Assembly (NCBI GenBank): GCA_020859685.1
Contig: JAJBVT010000062.1
Coordinates: 1-64,000, forward strand
DNA length: 64,000 nucleotides
Direction: 5' to 3'
Source of the DNA: Rikenellaceae bacterium
GTDB taxonomy: Bacteria; Bacteroidota; Bacteroidia; Bacteroidales; Rikenellaceae
Shown: in pieces, positions 56,139 to 64,000 of the stretch
How the letters are laid out: the number at the start of each line of letters is the position of its first letter
Position numbering within the stretch: position 1 is the stretch's first letter
Translations under genes and position numbers: made by a program
Notes under the pieces: generated by a model
What the model was told of the DNA's origin: nothing
The model's database searches: none
The model's input: only the letters and a program-made list of their open reading frames with translations

Positions 56139-57833
56139 TTACGCTTCCGAAGTCGTCTTTTCCAGCCGTTTCATAACCGAGAACAGGAACGCAGCGGAGA
56201 GCAGGCAGCAGGCCACGAGGATTCCCCAAAGAACCCAAAGCTGCATTCCACCCCACAGGTAACCGATAATGGCTACCAGGTAGTTACCTATCGCCGTGGC
56301 CGCGAGCCATCCGCCTTGTGCCATACCCTTGTATTTGGGAGGTGCGACTTTGGACACGAAAGATATGCCCATCGGCGAGAGGAACAGCTCGGCTATCGTA
56401 AGTACGAAGTAGGTGCTTATAAGCCAGTTGGGGGAAACGAGAGTCGTGCTGACTCCACCCGTGCCCGACAGGGACGCGGGTGTCGGCAGGCCGATAGAGC
56501 CTATCATCAGTACCACGAACCCTAACGCGGCGATAAGCATACCGATGCCGATTTTACGCGGTGCAAGCGGCTCCTTGCCCTTCGAACCGAGCCAGGTGAA
56601 GATTCCCACCGTAACCGGCGTAAGGAGTATGATAAAGTACGGGTTGAACTGCTGGAAAATCTGCGGGGTTATCTTCATCGTTTCCGGCAGGGCCGCATAT
56701 GCCCACCAAGCCAGCAAAGCACCGGCCAGAGCTACTATTCCGGCCGTGGTTTTTGATTTGGAAGTCTTACCCGTAATCACGTTGAGGATACCGTAGAATA
56801 CAAGGATAAACGGCAGGAGCGTGAGCAGCGAGAAGCCGAACCTACCGAACCCGGTCACCGTAGAATCCGTATAGTCGCGGGCGAACCAGGTCATCGTCAG
56901 CCCGTTCTGGTGGAACGACATCCAGAAAAATATCACAACAGCGAACACCAGACCGAGGGCCATCAACCTGTCCTTGGTCTGCTGGGGAGTAAGCTCTATA
57001 ACGTCCGATGCCTTGCCCGAAGCCGCAGCCTCTTTGGCCTTCTCCTTTTCGGTCTTGTCAGCCGCTTTGTAGAGCCTGCGGAAGCCGAGGAAAATAAGCA
57101 TCGAAATAATCAGCGAGATACACGCCACCCCGAAGCCGTAGTTATATGAGGTGCTCAGCGATTCGAGATACTGCTCGCTGAACGCAGCGATATCGGTGCC
57201 CTGGTATCCCTGTGCATCGGCCAGAGCGGTAAGGGTCTGCATACCCTCATCCGATATCTTGCCGTCCATCAGCTGATGTGTCAGGGCCGGTATCTCGGCG
57301 TTGTACGAGAAACCGTCCTTGGCAAGAAAGTGGTTCGACACCGCTTCGGCGGCCGAGGGCGCGAAAAACGCACCTATATTTATACACATGTAGAATATAC
57401 TGAACGCAAGGTCCCTCTTGGCGCTGTACCGCGGGTCGTCGTAGAGGTTACCCACAAGGGCCTGAAGGTTCCCTTTGAAGCAGCCTGTCCCCATGGCTAT
57501 GAGGGCCAAAGCGCCGAACATCGCCACCTTGGCGCCCATGTTCGTGCCGCTCGGGATGGCAAGCAGGAAATAACCTATGAACATTACCACGATACCTAAC
57601 GCTATCGTCTTACCGTAGCCCAGCACCTTGTCGGCCAGAAGCCCGCCGAACAGCGGCAGGAAGTAGACCAGCGCGAGGAAACTACCGAAAATAGTACTTG
57701 TCGCATCGGACGAGAATCCGAATTTCGCCTGCATAAACAGTACGAAAATGGCCAGCATGGTATAGTAGCCGAAGCGCTCCCCCATATTGGCCAGTGCAAG
57801 TACGAAAAGTCCCTTGGGATGATTTTTGAACAT
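56139..57833 (-). CDS. POT/PTR-family peptide:proton symporter
   Basis: 564 residues, 14 or so membrane helices. The N-terminus FVLALANMGERFGYYTMLAIFVLFM aligns with the family ExxERFxYY proton-coupling motif, but the first Glu is Asn here (NMGERFGYY). The second signature, FSIFYMCINIGAF, matches the PTR2 FYxxINxG motif. Likely imports di/tripeptides into the cytoplasm with protons. A minus-strand TATATTTG box at 57937-57944 may be its -7 element; no -33 seen. Single gene. Confidence 0.92.
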   Translation of the reverse strand: MFKNHPKGLFVLALANMGERFGYYTMLAIFVLFMQAKFGFSSDATSTIFGSFLALVYFLPLFGGLLADKVLGYGKTIALGIVVMFIGYFLLAIPSGTNMGAKVAMFGALALIAMGTGCFKGNLQALVGNLYDDPRYSAKRDLAFSIFYMCINIGAFFAPSAAEAVSNHFLAKDGFSYNAEIPALTHQLMDGKISDEGMQTLTALADAQGYQGTDIAAFSEQYLESLSTSYNYGFGVACISLIISMLIFLGFRRLYKAADKTEKEKAKEAAASGKASDVIELTPQQTKDRLMALGLVFAVVIFFWMSFHQNGLTMTWFARDYTDSTVTGFGRFGFSLLTLLPFILVFYGILNVITGKTSKSKTTAGIVALAGALLAWWAYAALPETMKITPQIFQQFNPYFIILLTPVTVGIFTWLGSKGKEPLAPRKIGIGMLIAALGFVVLMIGSIGLPTPASLSGTGGVSTTLVSPNWLISTYFVLTIAELFLSPMGISFVSKVAPPKYKGMAQGGWLAATAIGNYLVAIIGYLWGGMQLWVLWGILVACCLLSAAFLFSVMKRLEKTTSEA

Positions 57834-57962
57834 ATTTAAACCTTTTGGGTTAATATTTTTCCGGATGAAAGAAAAGGCGCTCCCGGACCGACTCGGTGCG
57901 GTGTTACCCCCAGCTTATATCCGGTTTTAACGGAGACAAATATAGGATAATTTTCCATATCT

Positions 57963-57993
57963 TTTGGCGGCGGCCTATTTTTCTTTATCTTTA
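57963..57993 (+). promoter_or_regulatory. Bacteroidota-type promoter for glgB
   Basis: TTTG at 57963-57966, 19-bp spacer, TATCTTTA at 57986-57993 (one mismatch), about 30 nt before the predicted leader end and the ATG at 58029. Confidence 0.65.
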
Positions 57994-58028
57994 TTTGTCA
58001 GAAATTTCGCATTAAAAATATTGCATAT

Positions 58029-60068
58029 ATGGAAGTTGCCGGAAAGAGGCTGCCTGTGCTGGACCAGGACCAATGGCTGCTCGAAAGCGCCGACGAAATC
58101 ACGGCGCGTTACCAGCGTTACCGGGCTAAACTCGGGCAAATAGAACGCACCAGCGGTTCGATTACCGACTATGCCAACGGTTACCGCTGGTTCGGTTTCC
58201 AAAGGGACGACCTGCTGGACGGCTGGTGGTTCCGCGAGTGGCTGCCGGGTGCCAAGGAGGTCTGGCTGTTCGGCGACCTTACGGGGTGGGACCGCAAACG
58301 CATCCCGCTCGACCGGGGTGAGGGCGGTGTCTGGAGCGCCTTCCTCCCGGATGCCGTATATGCGAAAAAACTGGTACACGGTTCGCTTGTTAAGATACTC
58401 GTCCACGGGGATAACGGCTGGCACGAACGCATCCCGGCGTATATCCGCCGGGCGGTGCAGGACCCGGATACCAAGAATTTCTCCGGCCAGTTCTGGAACC
58501 CGCCCAAACCGTTCGACTGGTCGGGCGACGATTACGACGCCTCGAAACTCGGAAATCCCATAATCTACGAGGCCCACGTCGGTATGGCGACAGAGGACCA
58601 GCGGGTAGGGACCTACAAGGAGTTCGCACGGGATATCCTGCCGCGTATTAAGAAGCAGGGTTACAATGCCGTGCAGCTTATGGCGGTGGCCGAACACCCT
58701 TATTACGGAAGTTTCGGGTACCACGTCTCGAATTTTTTCGCCCCTTCGTCACGGTTCGGTACGCCGGAGGACCTCAAGGCCCTGATAAAGAAAGCACACA
58801 AGATGGGGCTGGCCGTGATTATGGACCTCGTGCACGCCCATTTCATAAAGAACCTGAACGAAGGCCTGAACGAACTTGACGGCACCGACCACCAGTATTC
58901 CCGCCCCGGCGAGGAGGGCTATCAGCCCTACTGGGACTCCAAACTCTTCGACTACGGGAAGGACGAGGTGCAGCACTTTCTACTCTCGAACGCAAAATAC
59001 TGGCTGGACGAGTTCCATTTCGACGGCTACCGGTACGACGGGGTTACCTCCATGATTTACAAGCACCACGGCTACACGGAGTTCGACGCTCGGCACAAAT
59101 TTTTCGACGATACGGTCAACCGCGACGCGCTGTTGTACCTTGCACTGTCGAACACCTTGGTGCACGAGTTCCGACCGTCGGCCATTACCATCGCCGAGGA
59201 TGTAAGCGGGATGCCCACCATGTGCTCCCCGGTCGGGGACGGGGGTATCGGGTTCGACTACCGCCTCGGGATGGCGGTACCCGATTTCTGGATAAAGATG
59301 CTCAAGGAGGTGCCGGACGAGAAGTGGAATATCTGGGACATCTGGAATATAATGACCGACCGTCTTCCTTACGTCAAGACCATCACATACGCCGAGTCGC
59401 ACGACCAGGCCATGGTGGGCGACAAGACAATCGCTTTCCGGCTGATGGACAAGGAGATGTATACCGGGATGGACCGCGCCACCCGCAGTCTCGTGGTAGA
59501 CCGGGGCGTCGCTCTTCATAAGATGATACGGTTGGCCACCATTTCGATGGGCGGACAAGGGTATCTCAATTTTATGGGTAACGAGTTCGGCCACCCGGAG
59601 TGGATAGACTTCCCTCGTGAGGGCAACGGCTGGAGTTATATGCATGCCCGTCGCCAGTGGAGCCTAGCGGCAAATCCGTTTCTTCGCTATGCACAGTTGG
59701 GCGATTTCGACCGTGACATGATTAGGATGGTGCGTAAGTTCGGTATCTTAGCCGACAATTACCCATACAACCTTATGATGGACGAGGGGAACCAGACGAT
59801 GGTCTATTCCCACGGCGATCTGGTATTCGTTCTTAACTGGAGTCCTACGCGGAGCATACCGGATTATTCCGTACCGGTGCCATCGCCCGGACGGTACAGG
59901 GTACTGCTCTCGAGCGATTCTCCGGATTATGGCGGGCTGGACCGGATTGTGGAGGGGGTACCGCATTTCAGTTTCCCGGTGGCTCAAAAGGATGGGGATT
60001 TGAGACATTATATATATATTTACAACGTCAACCGTACGGCCGTGGTCTATAAAAAACTCAGCAAATAG
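58029..60068 (+). CDS. glgB: 1,4-alpha-glucan branching enzyme
   Basis: 679 residues, GH13 subfamily 8 (eukaryote/Bacteroidota type, shorter N-terminus than E. coli GlgB). Order: CBM48 domain (about 50-150; GYRWFGFQRDDLLDGWWFREWLPGAKEVWLFGDLTGWDR), catalytic barrel with YEAHVG, AVIMDLVHAHF, DGYRYDGVTSM (nucleophile Asp), ITIAEDVSG (acid/base Glu), YAESHDQAMVGDKT (Asp), and the all-beta C-terminal domain (ending RTAVVYKKLSK). Introduces alpha-1,6 branches into glycogen. Own promoter. Confidence 0.95.
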   Translation: MEVAGKRLPVLDQDQWLLESADEITARYQRYRAKLGQIERTSGSITDYANGYRWFGFQRDDLLDGWWFREWLPGAKEVWLFGDLTGWDRKRIPLDRGEGGVWSAFLPDAVYAKKLVHGSLVKILVHGDNGWHERIPAYIRRAVQDPDTKNFSGQFWNPPKPFDWSGDDYDASKLGNPIIYEAHVGMATEDQRVGTYKEFARDILPRIKKQGYNAVQLMAVAEHPYYGSFGYHVSNFFAPSSRFGTPEDLKALIKKAHKMGLAVIMDLVHAHFIKNLNEGLNELDGTDHQYSRPGEEGYQPYWDSKLFDYGKDEVQHFLLSNAKYWLDEFHFDGYRYDGVTSMIYKHHGYTEFDARHKFFDDTVNRDALLYLALSNTLVHEFRPSAITIAEDVSGMPTMCSPVGDGGIGFDYRLGMAVPDFWIKMLKEVPDEKWNIWDIWNIMTDRLPYVKTITYAESHDQAMVGDKTIAFRLMDKEMYTGMDRATRSLVVDRGVALHKMIRLATISMGGQGYLNFMGNEFGHPEWIDFPREGNGWSYMHARRQWSLAANPFLRYAQLGDFDRDMIRMVRKFGILADNYPYNLMMDEGNQTMVYSHGDLVFVLNWSPTRSIPDYSVPVPSPGRYRVLLSSDSPDYGGLDRIVEGVPHFSFPVAQKDGDLRHYIYIYNVNRTAVVYKKLSK

Positions 60069-60252
60069 TTTTCCCGACTGCACGCGGGGAGTTGTTGGGC
60101 GGGCTGGCCCGGTTCGTATCAGGAGCGGTATGGCCCGGGAAAGTTATGGGCCGGATAACCCGGCCGACGGTTGAAGACAGTGCGGTCCGCCTGCGGTGTT
60201 TTGCAGGAAGGACCAGACGGCAAACCTTACAGAACTTATTGGAGAATTTCTT

Positions 60253-60753
60253 ATGTGGAGTAAAGGAGCGGTCCTTGCTACCGTTATCGGTGCGTTCCTT
60301 ATAATTATAGGGTTTATGGTGATGGGCCTTCAGATGGGCCAGCCCGACCTTCCCGGGTGGGAGAAGTATGCCATACTCACGACCATCGTACTGCTTTTGG
60401 CGCTCGTGGCCTTCATCGTATTCACCTACCCGATGAACATATCAATGTGGGAGGACTCGTTCATTATACGCAGGCTGGGAGGCAACAAGGTTATCCGCCA
60501 CGGGGATATTAAATCGGTCCACCGTATCCGTAAAAACGAACTCGGCCTATCCGATAGGTTTCTCGGCAGTAGCGGCATGATCGGTTACTGGGGGATGCTC
60601 TCGACGCCCGACCACGGCCGTTTTAGGATATACAGCCGCCACCTGCGCAATATGCTGTTCCTCGAAATGCGCAACGGCCGTAAATACGTCATATCCTACA
60701 CCCCGAAATGCGAGAAAGAGAGGGACGCTCTCCGGGAGCTGATGGATATGTAA
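60253..60753 (+). CDS. Membrane protein with bacterial PH-like domain
   Basis: 166 residues from the ATG at 60253; an in-frame GTG at 60196 would add 19 residues. Two hydrophobic helices (8-28 and 42-64) then a soluble beta-rich domain (ISMWEDSFIIRRLGGNKVIRHGDIKSVHRI...GYWGMLSTPDHGRFRIYSRHLRNMLFLEMRNGRKYVISY) that looks like a bacterial PH (YdbS/YdbT-like) domain. Function unknown. 184 bp after glgB. Past its stop lies an imperfect inverted repeat (60760-60772 with 60788-60800) without a T tract. Confidence 0.7.
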   Translation: MWSKGAVLATVIGAFLIIIGFMVMGLQMGQPDLPGWEKYAILTTIVLLLALVAFIVFTYPMNISMWEDSFIIRRLGGNKVIRHGDIKSVHRIRKNELGLSDRFLGSSGMIGYWGMLSTPDHGRFRIYSRHLRNMLFLEMRNGRKYVISYTPKCEKERDALRELMDM

Positions 60754-60912
60754 GGTATCATACTAAACAGTAGTGAGAGGATTTTCTTACTGTATGGTAT
60801 GCCCGGCATGATGTTACAATAATTGTCTTCCTGAAGAGCCGTATGGGGCGAAAGATCTACCGCGGGGTGGTGTAAATATATATTTTTCAGTTCCTATCTG
60901 AATGGGGACCGG

Positions 60913-61731
60913 TCAATACTGCTCTTTTTCGTTCGGGAAATCGCCCGATTTCACATCGGTTATGTAGTTGGTGAATGCGTCGGTCATTATGCCGTGCAGG
61001 TCAGCGTAGCGGCGCAGGAACCGGGGCGAGAATTCATTTGTAATACCCAGCATATCGTTCACCACGAGCACCTGCCCGTCCGTGCCGTTGCCCGCTCCGA
61101 TACCGATGGTCGGGATGCGGACGCTCTCCGACACCCTCCGCCCGAGGGCCGCAGGTATCTTTTCGAGTACCATCCCGAAACAACCGGCCTTCTCCAGCAA
61201 CAATGCGTCCCGCAGCAACTTCTCCGCCTCCTCCTCTTCGCGCGCGCGGACGGCATAGGTCCCGAATTTATGGATTGATTGAGGTGTAAGGCCCAGATGC
61301 CCCATAACGGGGATACCGGCCGACAGAATGCGGTTGACCGATTCGAGTATCTCCTCGCCGCCTTCGAGTTTCACCGCGTCTGCCTCGGTCTCCTTCATTA
61401 TCCGGATAGCCGATGCCAGCGCTTCTTTGGAGTTACCCTGATAGGTACCGAACGGCAGGTCTACGATAACCAACGCCCTCTTGACCGCGCGGGTCACCGA
61501 TTTGGCGTGGTATATCATATTGTCGAGGGTGATGGGAACGGTGGTTTCGTAGCCGGCCATGACGTTGGCCGCCGAATCGCCTACAAGTATTACGTCCACT
61601 CCCGCCGCGTCGAGGATACGGGCAGTGGAGTAGTCGTAAGCGGTAAGCATGGCGATTTTCTCGCCGTGCTGTTTCATTTCATAAAGGCGGTAAGTCGTAA
61701 CGGGCCTTAACGAGGCGGTTTGTGTCGACAT
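60913..61731 (-). CDS. panB: 3-methyl-2-oxobutanoate hydroxymethyltransferase
   Basis: 272 residues from the ATG at 61731; the longer frame to 61797 reads through leader. First step of pantothenate synthesis (ketoisovalerate + CH2-THF). Motifs: [91 protein letters not shown]. No panC or panD neighbour. Confidence 0.96.
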   Translation of the reverse strand: MSTQTASLRPVTTYRLYEMKQHGEKIAMLTAYDYSTARILDAAGVDVILVGDSAANVMAGYETTVPITLDNMIYHAKSVTRAVKRALVIVDLPFGTYQGNSKEALASAIRIMKETEADAVKLEGGEEILESVNRILSAGIPVMGHLGLTPQSIHKFGTYAVRAREEEEAEKLLRDALLLEKAGCFGMVLEKIPAALGRRVSESVRIPTIGIGAGNGTDGQVLVVNDMLGITNEFSPRFLRRYADLHGIMTDAFTNYITDVKSGDFPNEKEQY

Positions 61732-61878
61732 GCGGTTTCCCAATTTCAGGTTTACGGGGCTAAGGTAGGCAGTTTTTAAAAATATACAAGCGCCCACCCG
61801 GAACCTACTAACTCCTGAATGCCGGTATTATTAAGTGGTGTAACCGGGAAGGTGCGCGTATAACGATGTAATATTATC

Positions 61879-62427
61879 TTAAAGCAATCCCCGGCTCCGG
61901 AAAGCAGAGTAAAAGTTCCAGAGAACCACTCCCGCTGCCACCGACACGTTGAGCGAGTGCTTGGTTCCGGATTGAGGAATTTCAATCGCCGTATCGCACA
62001 TTTCCATGCACCGGTCCGACACCCCGAAGACCTCGTTACCCAACACAAGTGCGTACCGCTCGCCGTCGCGGCAGTTGAAATCACCCAGCGGCACCGATCC
62101 TTCCGCCTGCTCCACGGCTATTATTCTATAACCCACTCCGCGAAGGGCTTCGATTGCCTTCACTGGGTCTTTATAGTACGACCATTCCACTGTGGTTTCC
62201 GCCCCGAGGGCCGTTTTATGTATCTCCCTGTCAGGCGGGGTAGCGGTAATACCGCAGAGGCATAACCTCTCTACCGCGAAGGCGTCGCAGGTCCGGAACA
62301 CCGAACCCACATTATACAGGCTGCGGATATTGTCGAGAACCACTACCACGGGCATTTTCGGTGCGATGTGGTACTCCTCGGGGGTGTGACGTCCAAGTTC
62401 GTCTGTGGTATATTTCCTAATCGGCAT
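61879..62427 (-). CDS. SpoU/TrmH-family RNA 2'-O-methyltransferase
   Basis: 182 residues, SPOUT trefoil-knot fold: motif 1 VVVLDNIRSLYNVGSVFRTCDAF, motif 2 ALVLGNEVFGVSD, motif 3 HSLNVSVAAGVVLWNF. Short form lacking an extra RNA-binding domain; could target tRNA (TrmH-like) or rRNA. Single gene. Confidence 0.93.
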   Translation of the reverse strand: MPIRKYTTDELGRHTPEEYHIAPKMPVVVVLDNIRSLYNVGSVFRTCDAFAVERLCLCGITATPPDREIHKTALGAETTVEWSYYKDPVKAIEALRGVGYRIIAVEQAEGSVPLGDFNCRDGERYALVLGNEVFGVSDRCMEMCDTAIEIPQSGTKHSLNVSVAAGVVLWNFYSAFRSRGLL

Positions 62428-62775
62428 AAATTCTCTTTAATATGGTAGCCCGTATTAATGGTCGTACTGCCATAGTAAACGGAATCGGCTCTGTTTTGCG
62501 TAGTTATTGCAGGTCGGGCTGTCCGGGGCCAAAATTAGCATTTTTCAATTATAATGATAACTTTGTAATGATTTGCGGTAACTGTTTGCATCTTTGCGGC
62601 AAGGCATTGAAGACGGGGAACTGTTCCCGGTGGCCGTTCCAGGTTACTTTGGTAGCGGAGCGGTAAAAAGATGAATACATTGCGGTAATATTTCGGGTAC
62701 CCCGCTTTTCTGGGGGTGTGGGGGTGGTGGATTTCACTGTAAAAACTAACATATAACCTTAAAACTTTTTCGGAT
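62428..62775 (+). other. 348-bp gap and leader of hppA
   Basis: Contains an exact TAACTTTG box (62558-62565) with a TTAG at 62535-62538, 19 bp upstream, a plausible promoter. The leader has a 13-bp palindrome GGGAACTGTTCCC (62616-62628), a G-rich stretch around 62713-62731, and ends AT-rich before hppA. No gene seen. Confidence 0.5.
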
Positions 62776-64000
62776 ATGGGTAATACGCCTGTAATTTTCT
62801 GGTTGGTGCCGTTCTCTTCTGTGGTGGCACTGGTTTTCGCATGGTTTTTTTATAAACGGATGAAGGCCGAGAGCGAGGGGACGGAACGGATGCAGGAGAT
62901 AGCATCGCACGTACGAAAGGGTGCGATGGCATATCTCAGGCAGCAGTATAAAGTCGTGGCGGTGGTCTTCGCCGTACTCGCGCTTTTCTTCGCCTTTCTG
63001 GCCTACGGGCTCGGGGTGCAGAACCCGTGGGTCCCGTTCGCTTTTATTACGGGCGGTTTCTTCTCGGGGCTTGCCGGCTTCTTCGGTATGAAGACCGCCA
63101 CGTACGCATCGGCGCGTACGGCCCATGCCGCCTCGCAGTCGCTCGACAGGGGTCTGAAAGTTGCCTTTAGGAGCGGCGCCGTGATGGGGCTTGTAGTGGT
63201 CGGCCTCGGGCTGCTCGATATTTCGATATGGTATATTATTCTCGAGAACTTTGTGGACGTTACCGGCACACAGAAACTGGTGGTGATGACCACCACGATG
63301 CTCACGTTCGGGATGGGGGCATCTACGCAGGCCCTGTTCGCCAGAGTGGGGGGCGGTATCTATACCAAGGCCGCCGACGTGGGAGCAGACCTCGTTGGTA
63401 AAGTCGAGGCCGGAATCCCAGAGGACGACCCGCGTAACCCGGCCACCATCGCCGATAACGTGGGAGATAATGTGGGCGACGTGGCCGGTATGGGCGCCGA
63501 CCTATATGAAAGCTACTGCGGCTCGATACTTGCCACGGCGGCCCTCGGAGCCGCGGCTTTCGCTTTTGCCGGGCAGGAGGAGATGCAGTTGAAAGCGGTT
63601 TTCGCCCCGATGCTCATTGCCTCGGTGGGAATACTTTTGTCTATCATAGGTATATTTCTCGTGCGGACAAAGGAGGGCGCCACTATGAAACAACTGCTCG
63701 GCTCGTTGGGCCGCGGGGTAAATGTAAGCGCGGCACTTATCGCCGTCGCGACCTTCGTTATCCTCTACCTGCTCGGGCTGCAGAACTGGCTGGGTATTTC
63801 GTTCTCGGTAATTATAGGCCTTGTTGCCGGTATCATAATCGGGCAGGCCACCGAATACTACACTTCGCATTCGTATAAACCCACCCGAAAAGTGTCGGAA
63901 AGCTCGTCTACCGGACCGGCGACGGTAATTATTTCGGGAATCGGTCTCGGAATGGTATCCACGGCCATCCCGGTACTAACCATCGGGCTGGCGATAATTC
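62776..64000 (+). CDS. hppA: Membrane-bound proton/sodium-pumping pyrophosphatase (3' end outside window)
   Basis: Open to the end of the window: 408 residues of a family member of about 700-750. The ATG at 62776 gives MGNTPVIFWLVPFSS, a normal first helix. Multiple membrane helices, and the pyrophosphate-binding blocks DVGADLVGKVEAGIPEDDP and NPATIADNVGDNVGDVAGMG-ADLYESY are exact for the family. Couples PPi hydrolysis to ion export; whether it pumps H+ or Na+ and needs K+ is decided by residues mostly beyond the window. Such pumps are common in anaerobic gut Bacteroidota. Confidence 0.96.
   Translation, partial: MGNTPVIFWLVPFSSVVALVFAWFFYKRMKAESEGTERMQEIASHVRKGAMAYLRQQYKVVAVVFAVLALFFAFLAYGLGVQNPWVPFAFITGGFFSGLAGFFGMKTATYASARTAHAASQSLDRGLKVAFRSGAVMGLVVVGLGLLDISIWYIILENFVDVTGTQKLVVMTTTMLTFGMGASTQALFARVGGGIYTKAADVGADLVGKVEAGIPEDDPRNPATIADNVGDNVGDVAGMGADLYESYCGSILATAALGAAAFAFAGQEEMQLKAVFAPMLIASVGILLSIIGIFLVRTKEGATMKQLLGSLGRGVNVSAALIAVATFVILYLLGLQNWLGISFSVIIGLVAGIIIGQATEYYTSHSYKPTRKVSESSSTGPATVIISGIGLGMVSTAIPVLTIGLAII

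Noticed and set aside
60760..60800. Imperfect inverted repeat after the PH-domain gene as terminator
   Set aside because: Three mismatches in 13 pairs, long loop and no T tract.

Overview
The window is a continuous piece of a Bacteroidota chromosome, most likely order Bacteroidales and probably Alistipes/Rikenellaceae-like. The sequence-level support is: (1) several promoters of the Bacteroidota primary-sigma type, TTTG - 19 to 21 bp - TAnnTTTG, in front of gyrA, a TPR gene, sufB, the SRP RNA, a riboflavin kinase, ptb and glgB; (2) Shine-Dalgarno sequences that are generally weak or absent; (3) phylum-typical families (NigD, DUF4199, DUF4293, MerR with a GxxxKG-type recognition region, ftsK-lolA pair, sufBCD-sufS order). 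The genus is inference. I see no rRNA, tRNA, CRISPR array, insertion sequence, integrase or phage gene; this is core-genome sequence with a few lineage-specific genes.

Layout. 1-6837 (+): end of ftsK, lolA-like carrier, gyrA and a secreted TPR protein, closed by a textbook terminator. 7137-12281 (+): promoter and sufB-sufC-sufD-sufS (Fe-S cluster assembly). 12442-14291 (+): tmk overlapping a DoxX-type membrane protein. 14687-19461 (+): a 999-residue TPR protein with an outer-membrane beta-barrel partner. 19711-21249: mltG (-) with a four-copy 16-bp tandem repeat in its leader, then a small SRP RNA (+) with a near-ideal promoter. 21250-26648 (+): lipoprotein carbonic anhydrase, Sua5-type tRNA-modification enzyme, DUF4199, GT2 glycosyltransferase, DUF4293, CPA1 antiporter and a small protein. 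26884-32430 (-): an unlisted 51-residue ORF, an ECF sigma factor, two lipoproteins, zinc-ribbon protein, Nif3, and a MerR regulator with a very long acidic tail. 32638-34452 (+): stand-alone riboflavin kinase and ahcY. 34659-35986 (-): phosphodiesterase, intergenic repeats, rpiB.

36218-39182 (+) is the most interesting locus: an ECF sigma factor, a protein that should span both membranes (cytoplasmic N-terminus, one inner-membrane helix, ~200-residue linker, C-terminal outer-membrane barrel) and a NigD-like lipoprotein. This matches the Das/Dma/NigD arrangement (dual membrane-spanning anti-sigma factor controlling vesiculation) that I recall being reported in Bacteroides thetaiotaomicron.

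39499-41678 (-): hydrolase, small acidic protein, dapF. 41972-43972 (+): ptb-buk, the terminal steps of butyrate (or branched-chain acid) formation with ATP gain. 44173-49374 (-): Wzx-type flippase, pyk, aroQ, ZIP transporter, purE. 49509-51053 (+): hpt, queE, ftsB-like, divergent from purE across a shared palindromic promoter element. 51176-57833 (-): MORN-repeat lipoprotein, SDR, B12-binding radical SAM protein, metallo-hydrolase, POT peptide transporter. 58029-60753 (+): glgB and a PH-domain membrane protein. 60913-62427 (-): panB and a SpoU methyltransferase. The window ends inside hppA (62776 onward), a membrane pyrophosphatase. Metabolically the set fits an anaerobic, saccharolytic gut-type organism: glycogen synthesis, peptide uptake, ion-pumping pyrophosphatase and butyrate kinase.
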